NCBI GenBank assembly: GCA_025677835.1
Contig: JAIXMR010000056.1
Coordinates: 1-64,000 of the forward strand
Source: Sporodiniella umbellata
Taxonomy: Eukaryota; Mucoromycota; Mucoromycetes; Mucorales; Rhizopodaceae
Length of the DNA: 64,000 nt
Direction of reading: 5' to 3'
This document shows, piece after piece, positions 42,870-56,173 of this stretch. The notes below the pieces were generated by a model. The model made no database searches. It was given only the letters and a program-made list of their open reading frames with translations, and was not told where the DNA came from. Both the position numbers and the translations under genes were made by a program. Within the stretch, counting starts at the first letter, position 1. Each line of letters begins with the position of its first letter.

Positions 42870-45800
42870 TTAGTCCATTCTGATAAGACCTAGCTCGTTC
42901 ACCAAACCTGCCAATAGACCTTCCTCGGTACTCTTTAAATCAATTGAAAGTGTAGCAAGCTTGGGCTCAGTTTCAACCTGTAGTGTGTATTTCAGGAGGC
43001 CAGCTATCTGGGCGCCCTGTATACTTTTACCGTACAACGAGGCAGCTCCAGGAACAACTTCAACCACGACAAGTCCACTGGTGGCTGTGACTCTGTTTAA
43101 CGCTTTGATCAAAATTTGCTCAATTGAGGTTGTGTCGGAAGGCAACGCAAGGTCAATAGAAACATTTTCATGGTATTCGAACTCGTCTCCATGTTCAGCA
43201 AGAAGTGTGGCAAAATCAGTAGGATTCATTGGTTCTTTACTGTTCATGAACAAGCTTGCGGGAATAGGGATTTCAAAAGAGTGTTGATGTAGGGCAGAGG
43301 ATTCCTGTACAGAATTTAGTCATCACAAAATATGAAAAAAAAATGTACTACACACCTCTACGTCGTAAAACAAGTCCCCACGAAGACACAGACCTTGTCT
43401 TACATTACAAAGTATCTCAAAGTATGCTATCGATTCGACTTTCTCATTCGCTTGAAGTTCAAATGTCTCAGTCGCATGGGCTGTGTTGGTAGGAACTTGA
43501 TCTTCCCTCAATTTCAAATCAAACGACTCTGAAAATTCCATATGAAACTTTGGAAGCATCTTTTGCTGATCCACATTTTGAACAGCAAAGTGAGCAATCG
43601 CTGTTGGAAATTCATTGGCCTCTGTTTTCAAAATAGCGGTCTGTCATGCAAATAGTGTGAGTAAAAGATTCTTTTTTTAAACAAAAACGCATTATAAAGC
43701 TAAAAACAGATGTTACCAATCGCACATGATCGCTTTCTAAAACAACAACCTCTTTGTGTTTCGTTGCTTCTTCTTGCCCATCTACAAGGGCGTCTCTTAC
43801 ATCATCGTTGATAGGGACAAACTCTTCCTTTGCAAGGTTTTGTGCATCTAAATCTTCCAGTGGCTTTTCCTTTCGATATCAAATCGGTTGAGTACTATTT
43901 TCTTTTCAAAGCTGGTATGCAACGTTACCTGTACCTTTGATCTTTTCGAGCCCTTCTTCTTCTTTTTCTTTTTGTCACTCGGGCTTTCGCTCTTTTTGCT
44001 GGCTTTTGGATCAGACGCGAGCATGTCTTTGTTTTTTTTCTATTCCAAAATAAATAACTGCCTTCTACAATATTTCGTATACCTGAAGAGCCCTCATCTC
44101 TCGACGCTCATTTCGGTATTTGGCCTCCTCTTGAATACGCAATTCTTCAGGGCTTAAATAAGCCTTGGTCTGTTGGAACCTCTCATTTTCTTTTAGTGGT
44201 GTAGACAGGTCCACATTGTTAAGCCCCGATTCTTCTGTACTCTCAAAGATATCTCTTGCAGAATTTTTGGTGTACATAGCCGTCTTTGACGTCTGTCTCT
44301 TACGTCCATCTTTCTCCTCTTCAGAGTCAGCGGCATTTTCAGGCATTTCTTCTTCCGCATAAACAGGAATTTTAGGTGCTGGCTTTTTGGTTCGTTTTGT
44401 TTTTCGACTCTTTTTTAAACTGTCTGCACCTATAAAAGACCGTCTAGATGAGTCCTATCGAATGAAATATGTTGAATCAAACCGTACGAGCATTGATCTC
44501 TTCCATGTTCAGTTCAACCACAGGGATCGCATCCAATTCTTTGTCAAAATCAGCTGAGTGAGAGCCCTTCTTACTTTCTGACATAATATAGTAAGGATCG
44601 TTTTTTCGAGCTTCTTTTCTAGCTGTACGACGCTGCGTTTGTGAAAAAAAAAATTAGAGCGTTGATTATCTAAATACATCCATTCAGTCAAATGCTTACT
44701 CTTTCTCTTTCCTCTTCGTCTTCACTGGGGATGTTTTTGGATCTTGATTTAGATTTCTTCTTTTTCTTGTTTGTCTTTTCGTACTTGATTAGATCATTCA
44801 AGGAGTCATCCGATTCCTCTTCGTCTTGTACCAAGTCTGGAAGAGGCTCATTAATCCATGCGTCCAGATCCAGTCCCTCAGGCACTGGCACCTTAGCCTG
44901 AGCCTTGGGTGCCACGGGATTCAATTCATAAATAAAGAATAGTTCAGGAAGACCGTGAAGTATGAGTGGCACATCTTCTCCAGAAGGATCGTTGGTTGCA
45001 TCCAAAACAATTTTGAATAGAGATTTTACATCATAGGCTCTTTCCTGTACTTCAATATCTGGGCTACGCGTGAACATGTCCATCTTCTCGTACATCACTT
45101 GGGTCACCTTGACAAACTCGCGTTGAAGCTCCGAATCCCATTGCGATACTAGTTCGCTCGTCCAATAGGCATAGATCTTTATGACACTATGTACATAGAC
45201 TGTTTGAACCTTAATAGGAAGGTCTATAACCTGAGGCAGCAAAAGACATTCTAAAGTCAAAGGAATATCCTCCAAATAGCTATGTATAAAATGAAACGTT
45301 AGAGGACAACCTATTAATCTAATGCAGGCTTACTTACTTGCAATACTCGCCACAGATCCAAGCAGCAGCTGAGAGGATATCAATGTTGGAGTCCCTTTTC
45401 TTCGCAGTCTCAAGAAAGTGCTTGTCTTGTAATATGTGGTACTAAAAACCAAAGAAAAAAAGAAATCAGTTTTTGATACTTAACCCCTCCTTCAATCTTT
45501 TGAACAACTTGCCATTTGCTTAACGGAAAATTCGCGTACGCTTTTAACACGCACACTGACATCCATCAATTGGTTTGTGAGAAGCTCTCCAACATTAACG
45601 CCAGCGGAGTATGCAATGTTTGTTAAAACGGTGATGTACCATTCAAAGTCGGCCAGGTGATGGTAGTGGTTTTGAGAACACATAAAAACTATACGGTTGA
45701 TAATATCCATACGATAGACAGGGTCAAAGATAGTAGAAGGATCGTGTAACGAAATAGACACCGATTTTTTGGGCATGATATGAGTAATGAGTCTCTTTAC

Positions 45801-47242
45801 AATGTCAACAATATTCTTTCGATTGACCATGCCGACTACAAGATCAAGAGCGCGAATACGAATACTAATATCTTCGTCATCAATACACTCTAATATCAGG
45901 TCTTTGTGTTCGGATACTAGTCTTGAATGTGTTGAAAGTAACCTTCCCATTGCCAAAAGTCCTACATATTTCACTGAAAACAAAACAGTCAGCTATATTG
46001 TATGCATTAGTGCACATTTCTCTTTTTTTTTTTTCTTTTACGGTTCTGATCGGGATCCTCTAGAAACTTCCTCAGTTTGTTTGTACAAGTTGCTGCTAAA
46101 GCGTTGCCGGATTCTCCTGCTGCTTCCAAAAATCCCCCAGTGATAACCGTGTATATACATTCATATAACAAAGACATGGCGGGTGTCGTTTGAATAAGTG
46201 AAGTTAGAGGCGGGAGCAATTTCTTGATTAATCTTGGTTCAAGAGGTGTCAATGAAGCAAACTAGTAAAATATTAGATTCGGCTATCAAAAGTCTCGCTT
46301 TTTATTTTGCAATAGGGTTCCAACCAACTTACCAATTTGATAATTTTGATCAGCATCCAGTTATTTGAAGAGGTCGTTAAAATTTTAAACAACTGAGGAG
46401 CCAAAGCCAAATAGTTCTTTGGATTTTTTCTAGCCAGCTCGCAAATAACACTAACGGCGGAAGATGTAACCGCTAGGAAGGCAAACATTAATATCACTGA
46501 TCTCTTTCTCAATATCCTTTCTTTTTTCTTTTTGGTCTACTTACATGGATCCGGGTCCTCCAACTTTTCTTTCAAACGAGAAAAACTCAAGCGCAATGCC
46601 TCAGGATATTTTAAAAATATTTTGTACAAGGCTAAAACGACCTTCTTTCGAATGTACGGTCTAGAATGATTCAGCATTGAAACCAAGTCTGGAGAAAGGT
46701 CTCTAGCCAAATCAGGTGTTACGATATGAGATAGCCCATTCAGGGCAATGCCAATATCTATAATTGATTGAGATGCCAAGTCCTAAAAAAAAAAAAACGT
46801 CAGCAAAGGCGAACAATCTCCTTACCATCTCTCTCTCTCTTTTTTTTTTTTTTTTTTTTTTTGTTATTGTTTGCCTTTTTTATCAGGTTGGTTGTTAACA
46901 TGAGAACGTCAGTATCTTGTTGGAAAGACAGTGTTGCTGCTAAATAGCCTGCACGTTTGTGAAGGAATTTCGCGCTAGACATAACTTCCACCATGTGAAA
47001 TGAAGCCCATGACATGTCATATCCAAGCATATGCAGCTAATTTAAGCGTGAGTTTTTTCGCAGTAGCGAAATAAGTGAAAAGTTACGTAGGTCAGCTTTG
47101 CAATAGCCATGGCTTTGATGTCCAAATCGTTCGTTTTCACTTCATTACGGATTTCTTGTAGACAGGCAGTTATATATTTTTGCTCGTTTTTTTTGTTTGC
47201 GCGGATGCCCCGAATGAGATCGGTCAAGGACTTCTCAAACAT
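42870..47242 (-). CDS. AP-3 adaptor complex subunit delta (delta-adaptin)
   Basis: Large subunit of AP-3, which sorts cargo from the Golgi or endosomes to the vacuole. About twelve exons yield roughly 1,200 residues, near human AP3D1 (1,153). The start at 47242 reads MFEKSLTDLIRGIRANKKNE. The HEAT-repeat trunk continues with LGYDMSWASFHMVEVMSSAK, KRAGYLAATLSF, RPYIRKKVVLALYKIFLKYPEAL, YLALAPQLFKILTTSSNNWMLIKIIKL (split here only by its own intron), and KYVGLLAMGRLLSTH. The hinge region (43900-44900) is acidic and Lys-rich, and the ear ends in GLVNELGLIRMD. Many introns have T tracts. The HEAT trunk and order of blocks exclude AP-1 or AP-2 large chains. Confidence 0.93.
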
Positions 47243-48626
47243 TGTAAAGCAGTGTGATGTACAGAAAAAACCCTTTGTGTTCTAAAACTCAAATTCCCCT
47301 TCCCTTCTCTGGGCGGCATTTGAAAATATACACATGAACATAAAGCTGATATACCTACAATTTCAAGATGCGCATAGCTACTGCCGTTTAGAAAAAAGTA
47401 CTTAAGATTACAGCAAGTCTCGTTTAAAATCCATTGCTCTAGTTTTACGCAAGTTTCTTTTTCTGACTTACAATCTACCGAATCACGAAATGCATCCTTT
47501 TCTCTTTGGACTTTAAAACGTTTTATTATCTATACAATCGAATGACGAAACAACTATCATAAGGTCCAATAAAAAAAAGAGGTATCAATTTCGGTTTATT
47601 TATAAGAAAAATCAGCTTTATGACAATAGTTTTCGGTCCACTGTTAAAGTAAAAAAAAACAGAGAGGTATGGTTTCTGTATAATCTACATTTACGCTCGA
47701 CTTACGTAACTACAACAAAAGAGAAAACAAAATGAAATAGAAAAAAAAACAGAATTAGAAGCTAAACCACTAGTTTTAGGCAGCATACTTTAGTAACAGC
47801 TTGCGAAAGCTTTAAAAACACCCCTTTATTGTTAACGCTATAAAGATAATTCTTTTGAATGACAACAGCCGTATCAGTGCCTTATTAAAAATAAAACTTT
47901 ACTAAAAATAGATACTTCATGAACAATCATACATAGTAGGGGGATATCTAAAACAAACTTTCTAAGAACTTTACTATAACTAAATTTTATTGCATCCAAA
48001 AAGTAGTTGATAAGGTTTGTGAGCAACAAGACAAATTTTCCGAGTTTGAAGTAATAAAAATAAATATCAAGCAGACATAGCTCTCACTTGGTCATACATT
48101 TGAAATAGTAGCTCTCATGTATAGCTTCACAGGAACTGCAAATTCTCGAATGGCAAATCTTGTGTTTATCTTTCAACTATCTAAAAATAGCCCTATACTA
48201 CAGATTTTTGAGAGCATTACTCAATGTACGTATATACGTTTTAGTTGTATAATCTATATACTATGTTTTATGACTATGTTTAGTTTTTTTTTACATGTCA
48301 AACATCCAAAAATGAATTACACTTATTTCGCGTAAAGAAAATATGTCAATATGCATAGCGGTGCTCATGCGTTAACATGAGTTGGCAATTTCTTAAGTTT
48401 TATAAATGACAATAGCACTTAATTTATTTATTACAGCTCCAGTTTTTTTAATAGCTCTGCTATTTTGAGTGAAATGAAATTGACACTATAGTTTTTATGC
48501 CTTTAGATTACAGAAAGACGGCCCAATTTTTTTTAAAAGAAAACACACATCTATATATAAAGGTATATGTTTTTCCAACTCATTTTTTTTCTTTCAACGT
48601 TTTTATTAGAAAGTTTTTTTTGCACG
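47243..48626. other. AT-rich intergenic region upstream of PDC1-like gene
   Basis: Carries the AP-3 delta promoter and the upstream region of the pyruvate decarboxylase gene. Composition is markedly AT-rich. The only longer frame, at 48117-48335, has no coding signature. A TATA box close to the decarboxylase is listed separately. Confidence 0.55.
48551..48561 (+). promoter_or_regulatory. TATA-like box of first pyruvate decarboxylase gene
   Basis: CTATATATAAA lies about 67-75 bp upstream of the ATG at 48627. The paralogue has a similar element (TATATAAAA near 53820-53828) about 90 bp from its ATG. Strongly expressed fungal glycolytic genes commonly have TATA boxes. Transcription starts are not visible. 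Confidence 0.5.
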
Positions 48627-50399
48627 ATGATAAACATTACCATTGGCAACTATCTTATTAATCGCCTTAAAGAGATAAACATTGATGTCGTTTTCGGTGT
48701 CCCTGGAGACTTTAATATGGTAAATATAGTTAATTTTAAATTTTTCTTTTTTTTTTCAAAAAAAATTACACTGTATTAACAGAATTTTTTTAAGCCTTTG
48801 CTAGATATAATAGAAGACGATCCTGACATTACTTGGGGAAATAATGCTAATGAATTGAATGCTTCTTATGCAGCTGATGGCTATGCACGTATACGTGGGG
48901 TCGGAGCACTAATTACCACCTTTGGCGTGGGCGAACTTTCCGCACTCAATGGTATTGCTGGGTCTTACTCAGAGATGGTTCCTGTGATTCATATTGTGGG
49001 AACGCCTTCCACAAAGCTTCAAGACACTAAAACCGAGGTTCATCACTCATTAGGTGATGGAGGATTTGATACTTTTTTCCAAATGTCGTCTGCCGTTTCT
49101 TGTGCATCTACGCGCTTGACATTAGAGAATGCTGTGGAAGAAATCGATCGCGTAATATCTAAAGCGATTCTTTCTAAACGTCCTGGCTATATTGCCATTC
49201 CCATTGATTTGATTAATTCAGAGAAAAAAGTTCCTAAATCCCTCATTCCTTTGCCAACCCATCCTTTCAAAGATGATTTAGAGTCTCAAAATATTGTTTT
49301 AAACATGATACTAAAGAAGCTTTCAAGCGCCAAACACCCTATAATCATTGTAGATGGATGCGTCACTCGACGAGGTATTCAAAAAATAACTCAAGATTTT
49401 ATCGAACGCTCAGGTCTACCCGCCTATGTAACAGCCATGGCAAAAGGTTCAGTAAATGAGTCAATAGCAGAATATCGCGGCTGCTTTATTGGAAATGCAA
49501 GTTCAAAAGCTGTCAGAAATGAAGTTAGGAAGGCCGATCTGGTACTTCGGATAGGCTATGTAAAGTCCGACGTAAATACAGGAAATTTTAGCAACAGTCT
49601 TAACTGTATTGAAACTATCGAATTACACTCTCGTTATGCCGTTATTTCTGGAGCCAAGTACCCAAAGGTCTCGATGATGGAAATCATACCTCTTTTGACT
49701 AAGGCGCTCCCTGAAAATAAGCGCAAGCTAAATATGAGTCCACGCTTAAAACTGAGGCCGAAAAAAAAAAACGGAATACTGACTAGTGAATATTTTTGGA
49801 GTAAAGTTCCTGAATTTATAGAAAAAAATGCAATAGTCTGTGCTGATATGGGTACAGCCGCATTTGCTACTTTAAACATGGATGCTCCAGATAATACCAC
49901 CTTTGTTTCCCAAATGCTTTGGTGTTCTATTGGCTATTCCATTGGCGCTGCAGTAGGTGCTGCAATTGCCGATCGCAGCAGACAGGTGTATTTGTTTGTA
50001 GGTGATGGGTCGTTTCAAGTAGCGTGTCAAGAAATTTCAATCTTTATTCGCCATAAATTAACACCTGTTATATTTCTTTTGAATAACAACGGATATTTGA
50101 TGGAAAAAATGATGAATGGTCCTACTCGATCCTATAACAACATCAAATCTTGGAATTATCGCAAAACTCTTGACTACTTTGGTGCACACATTGAAGACGA
50201 CCACTGTAAAATGGGCAGATCTAAAGTTGGTTATGAGGGCAGAGTACAATCTTACGATGAATTCGAACAGGCAATGAAGCAGGTGAAACGCAATAATGAC
50301 AAGATCCATTTCATTGAAGTCATTTTACCCCAGTTTGAAGCACCAAATACACTTGAGTTATTAGTAGAAGAATTTAAGAAACCAAAACATATAATATAG
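48627..50399 (+). CDS. Pyruvate decarboxylase, copy 1
   Basis: A TPP- and Mg-dependent enzyme that converts pyruvate to acetaldehyde and CO2 in alcoholic fermentation. Two exons (48627-48719, 48795-50399) give 565 residues. The start is the first in-frame ATG (MINITIGNYLINRLKE). Active-site elements are present: GVPGDFN (Asp), WGNNANELNASYAADGYAR (the TPP-activating Glu), VHHSLGDGGFDTF (His pair), the TPP/Mg motif VGDGSFQVACQEIS, then LLNNNGYLMEKMMNGP with its catalytic Glu. A run of eleven A at 49762-49772 codes for Lys residues. The intron falls after GDFNM, exactly as in the second copy at 53.9 kb. Indolepyruvate decarboxylase is a less likely alternative. Confidence 0.93.
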
Positions 50400-53300
50400 G
50401 CTTTTTTTTTCGTAATCTGCTTATTAAATGTCAAAAGTACAAAAGCCAACTTGTTCTATAATAAAAATTTCTTAAATACTAAGCATTGTATGACGTGTGA
50501 CCTTAGTTCCTGTAAACTCAAATGGTATCAGCACCGAGTGACGATGAGAAATTAAAATAGTATAAATCAATACAAAAGATAAAACTGTATGAGAACAAAT
50601 CTACATATGTTGTATGCAAACTAATATAGAGAGTCTATCTAATTTTTGAAATCGTTAACTCTATTGAAAATTAGTATATATCAATCTTTTCTTTCTCATG
50701 GTATAGTAGACAGATATAAGATAGCTCATGTGAAAAAATAATACTCAACGTTTCTTACTATTTATCTTTGAAAAAAAAAATAGCTGTAGCCGTTTTAAAT
50801 CTTTTATGTTTGTTTTTCGTAAAATTACAGTAACTTTGGAAGGTACACACTGGTGTTATAAAAAACCCCCATGCTTTGTAGCTTAACTTTTCTTTTACTA
50901 AACTTTTTTGATTTTATTACTAAAAATCAATCTTTCTCGATACCCAAAGTCGCAACAAGTAACTTAGATATACTACTACCTTTTGGTCTAGTTTAGATCT
51001 CGCAATTAATAGACCCGTAAGCGGATAATGTATAATGCTTTTCGTTGTATTTTTTCTTTTATGTAGTAAAAAGCAGTGACAAAACGTATTTATGCTGTCA
51101 ATTCCAATAAGCAAAAGAAAGGCGTTTGCGGAAAATTTCTGCTAATGGCTTACACTTTCCTGTCGCCTAAGGTCTTTCGAATACAAATAGTCTTTGTGTC
51201 CAAGCGATAGGTTCTAAATACTTGATTCCGCTTTTAATGGCATTTCAATACTTTTCACTTAATGCTGAATAAACAGCCGTGAGCATTAATTTGTTTAAGA
51301 GTATCTATAGTATTATTTTTATGTTTTACCATTAAAGCTAGCAACTGGTAAAGGTTACCAAAAAAAACACCCTCTTCCGAAAAGGTTCAAAGCCCGAGAA
51401 AGAAAAATGGTATGAACACATGTTACTTCAAAAAACACCCAATGCTATTCTTAGCTATGATCTATAACACAAAAACGTTCAGAAGAAGGTTATGCATAAA
51501 AGTCTTAAAAAAGCCTCTAGTCATTTTTACGCATATCTATTTTCCCCATATAGCCCCTTTTGTAATTATAACCTGACACCTGAACCCGAAATACACTCTA
51601 AGTCTTCATATGCGTATATTGTCAAAAAGCAATGATGTTCAAATTCGGTAGAAGCGATTTACTGTTACTATAAGTTGTGTTTTTGTTTGTCTTCTGATCT
51701 CATATGACGTGCTTTTAAACCCATTTTTGGGTAGCTTACATCTTCATATTCTTTTATCTGGGTTTTTATAAACTGTCAGTAAAACCATAAAGGCTTTAGA
51801 CCCTTTATAGCTATATCAAAAAATATTTTTGTGGTGTTTTTACATCGAAACACATGTACATACTGGCGGTAATAAACTTATTTATACAATACGGGTCTGC
51901 TCTAGAATATATAAAAAAATGCCCTATTTGTAATGCCTGCATTAAAGCTTTGGGCTTTTTCGGTACGATTTAAATACAATTATACAGGTCATAAAATCCC
52001 AAAATTTTTGGCTATTCTCAACTTACCCCAAATTAATCTGTTACGTCTAACTTCTTTATGTCATCACTTGTTGACTATGTGAAGTAATAAAAGCCCATTA
52101 AGTTTTTTATAAATACATTTTCCACAAAAACATTTCCCATTAAATTGAAAGCTTTGCACGAAACCGCAAAGACAACCGTAATATGGGATATTAACTAACG
52201 GTTTTTTTAGACACTATATGAATATATTCCTAGAGTTTACTTTTCATCTTATTTGTTTAGACGCTTAATATATCGTTACGTAAATATCATCGTGTTTGAA
52301 CGAATTTGAGTCTTACTATTACTGTTTCTGTGTATGGTTAAAGCTTTACATATTTTCTGACTTCATCGGTATTAGCAGTAAAAGTCTTAATTTTCTGGTT
52401 TTTTTTTTTTTTTTTTTTTTGAAATACTCAAAAAAAAAAAAAGAAGAGAAGCGTAACTCAACTAAACCAGAATGTGTATACACAAAAGATTTATATATAT
52501 CAGTACATATTACTTGAAAAAAAAAGCGTCAAATTAGACGATTTTACGTGTTTCAACAAGAAACAAAAAAAGAGTAAAAAAAACTTTCCTATTCCGACGC
52601 ATCAACTGAATACGTACGTTACTACAGAATAGACCTTATTAGATAATGACGAACCGAGATCAGTTTATTTAGCACTATCAAATTTTTGTCAAATTTTTGA
52701 TAGATGTCCTAGATCAGCATAATTATTAAATCCACCTAAATTTGTATAATTTAGATAATTTTGTTATCTTAAAAAACCACACCACATTTAAATATTGTAG
52801 CAATCTAGAGTCTATTAGAAACCACATGTATGGATACATACTAAAAGGAAATAAGAAACCAAAGGTTTTGTAATGAATGGACAAACAGATATGTTTTATG
52901 GATGAGAATATTTTGAGAGATTTTATGAGGGATCAAAGATATTGGTATTTTATATAAGTTGAGGCGTCTCTCTTTAGATAGACAGCACAAGCATTTACTG
53001 AAAGCTGAAACAGTAAAAGGCCAACTACAAACCCCAAAAAAAAAAAATACTGCAGCCTGCAAATTTTTAACACTTTCAAATCAAACACAACTTGAAGCTA
53101 ATAATTTTTTTTTTCATTATTACCAGGTTCCGTCTTAATAAAATAGTTAAGAAATCAACAAAAATATAGTATACAGAACTTAAAAAAAAAGATTTACAGT
53201 GATAGATAGAGCAATGCAGTCTGTAAAGCTTAGATACAATAAAAAGGCAAAAAGTATTTATTTTCAATGCGCTCTTATTATTTTCTAGAGGATTTTGCTT

Positions 53301-53914
53301 TTTATGTATATTGTTAAGCAACAAACCTCAGATCGCATATTCATGACATAAAGCTCTGTGCTTTTAAGCTTCATTTTAAAAACTCTATAACAATTTGTTC
53401 TCTCAAAAACACGTATCAATTATTTTTTCGCTTGAAGATTATATGTTTTTTCTTTTTTCTTTTTTGGATTTTCGGATTGCAGCCTGTTGCGAACTAGCAC
53501 TGCGATCATTACAATATTTAACTATACATTCATGAGAACCCTTTATAATAAAACAGGCAAGTCATCTACTTCAACGCTATGCTAAATAAAAACTTTGCAT
53601 ACAGAAACAGATGTATTTTCATTTGCAAAGTCTCTACTGGGTGTGTGTACGTATTCATGTATACTCACATAGTATTTTTTGAAACGTCAGGCATTATAAA
53701 TCAGAGCTGACAGCGTACATTTATCTTAATTTAAGAGTGTTAAGCATTATAGTAATCATATATTACAGACACATTGAAGTTTGTGATTTTATTAATTTAT
53801 ATCATCCAATGTATCGATTTATATAAAATAAGCAGACAAGTTTCTCTTTGTTGTTTTTGGCTTTTTACTTTTGTTTTATTTTCATAAAAGCTACATCAAA
53901 CAAACAAAAATAAA
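50400..53914. other. 3.5-kb AT-rich spacer between PDC paralogues
   Basis: No coding signal on either strand beyond short chance frames. Base composition is very AT-rich, with T22 near 52399-52420. No terminal inverted repeats or transposase remnants were seen. The right end holds the promoter of the second decarboxylase gene. Confidence 0.6.
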
Positions 53915-55671
53915 ATGACTTGTATCACAATTGGCCAATACCTCATTAATCGTCTTAAAGAGATAGAAATTGATGTAATCTTTGGTGTTCCTGGAGATTT
54001 TAATATGGTAATTTTGCCTTCTAATATGTTTTCAAATCGTATTGATGTATCACTTTTTTCTTTTTTTCGTTCTGCTTTAAATAGACTTTATTGGATATAA
54101 TAGAAGACGATCCTGACATTACTTGGGGAAATAATGCTAATGAATTGAACGCTTCCTATGCAGCTGACGGCTATGCACGCATACGTGGGGTTGGAGCACT
54201 AATTACCACCTTTGGCGTGGGCGAACTTTCTGCGTTCAATGGTATTGCTGGGTCTTACTCAGAGATGGTTCCTGTGATTCACATTGTGGGTGCACCCTCA
54301 ACAAAAGCTAAAGCTTCGGGTGGTATTGTGCATCACTCATTAGGGGATGGAAATTTTGATGCTTTTTTACAAATGTCGTCCACAATAACATGTGCATCGA
54401 CCCTTTTAAAAAGCGAAAGCGCTATGGCAGAGATCGACCGTGTTATTTCCAAGGCTGTTCTTTCCAAACGTCCCGGTTATATTGCTATCCCAGCTGATCT
54501 AATCTGCCACAAAGTTGAAGTACCTGAAACAATAGCACCCCTTCTAACAGAGCCACTTAGAAATCCTCCAATAGTCCAGTCACTTGCTCTGAATATAGTA
54601 ACAAAGGCTATTAGAAATGCTAAATTTCCAATTATAGTAGTAGATGGATGTGTAGTTCGCCAGGGTGCGGAGAAAAGTGTTCAAGCTTTCATTGAGCGGT
54701 CCGGTTTTCCTACTTATGTGACTCCTATGGGAAAAGGGGCCGTTGATGAATATATACCCGCTTTCCGCGGTTTATACGGAGGACAACTTAGCTTTGAAGC
54801 TACAGATGAAGAAGCAAGAAGAGCTGACTTAGTAATTGAAATAGGCTCTATTCGATCGGATTACAATACTGCTTTTTTTTCCACTCCTCACAGTCCTTCT
54901 AAAACCATATCACTTCATTCTTTCTCTATCATTGTTTTTAATACTACATACCAGAATGTTTCAATGAACGAGTTTATTCCGCTTCTTACACAATCACTTC
55001 CAAAAAAGCCTCGATCTTTTGACCTGGGCCCGCGTGCTATGCCAGATCCTATTGAAGAAGGTACCCAAATAACACATAATTACTTTTGGAACATACTTTC
55101 TCGATTTATGGAAGATGACGGAATTGTATGTACAGAAGCGGGCTGCACTCTGTTTGCATCATTAAACATGGAAAGCCCCAGAGGCACAAAATTTATTTCT
55201 CAGGTGATTTGGTGCTCTATTGGTTATTCTGTTGGTGCTGCTGTTGGTGCTGCGATGGCTGCTCCCGATCGTCGTGTATACCTTATTGTAGGCGACGGGT
55301 CGTTCCAAATGAGTTGCCAAGAAGTATCTCTGTTTCTCCGACATGGTTTAACACCTGTGATACTTTTATTAAACAACAACGGATACCTTGTCGAGAAACT
55401 TATACACGGTCCTAATCGCTCTTATAACAACTTTCAGATGTGGAATTATGGAAAATCTCTAGATTATTTTGGTGGCCGTCTCGAGATCAACGGAAATACA
55501 GATCCCTTCAAAATAGGGTTTGAAGGACTCGTATCTACTCGCGACGAATTTGAAGTAGCAATGCAACAAACCAAAGAAAATCCCAATCAAATACACTTTA
55601 TAGAAGTGGTAATGCCCCAGTTTGACGCGCCGCGAGAGATAAAACGTCTGATTGGTAGTCCGAGCTCTTAA
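53915..55671 (+). CDS. Pyruvate decarboxylase, copy 2
   Basis: Paralogue of the gene at 48.6 kb, 559 residues from two exons (53915-54007, 54085-55671), same strand. It begins MTCITIGQYLINRLKEIEID. Catalytic features are intact: GVPGDFN, WGNNANELNASYAADGYAR, VHHSLGDGNFDAF, IVGDGSFQMSCQEVS and LLNNNGYLVEKLIHGP. It lacks the Lys run of copy 1. The 5' part of exon 2 is about 95% identical to copy 1 at the DNA level, whereas the rest has diverged much more. The intron position is shared, but intron sequences are unrelated. Both copies look functional. Confidence 0.93.
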
Positions 55672-56173
55672 GACTGCTGACGTTTGTATTTAGTGTATTT
55701 TGAATAAACTTAAAGACAGTGTGTACTTAGGTAGCAATTGTAGTTCATCTAATGCAAACAAAATAACGAAAGCTTTTATGGTCGTTTGCTTCGAAACATA
55801 TAATAAAAAGTCATACAACATCACTCAGCGTTCTTCTAAGGCTGGAAGCTCTGGCCCCTATCGCTTATGTTCATATCTCTAGTTACTAACGCAGGAGCTT
55901 AGTAATGTTTAAATAGCACATTTATCTTGGTTGAACATGTGTTTGATCCCGCTAATCTTTGTAGCAGGTTGGCCCCCTACTTCCAGCTTTTCAATTTATA
56001 TATGTGGTAGTTTCACAAAATAAAACATGACAACGGACCAAAAGTCTGTATAAAGTATACCCTGTGCTAGCTCAAACATACAGAGTGGTTTGTTTAATAT
56101 ATGTTTAAGGACCCGAAACCAACAGTGGGAAAAAAGCGTTTTTTGATGTCAATCATTTAAAACAGCTACTCGT
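55672..56173. other. Intergenic, converging 3' ends
   Basis: Between the second decarboxylase and the bZIP gene, which face each other. The short frame 55700-55882 has no recognisable features. Nothing else was seen. Confidence 0.55.

Noticed and set aside
50400..53914. Search for a transposon between the decarboxylase copies
   Set aside because: No inverted repeats, transposase fragments or direct repeats flanking the spacer were found by eye.
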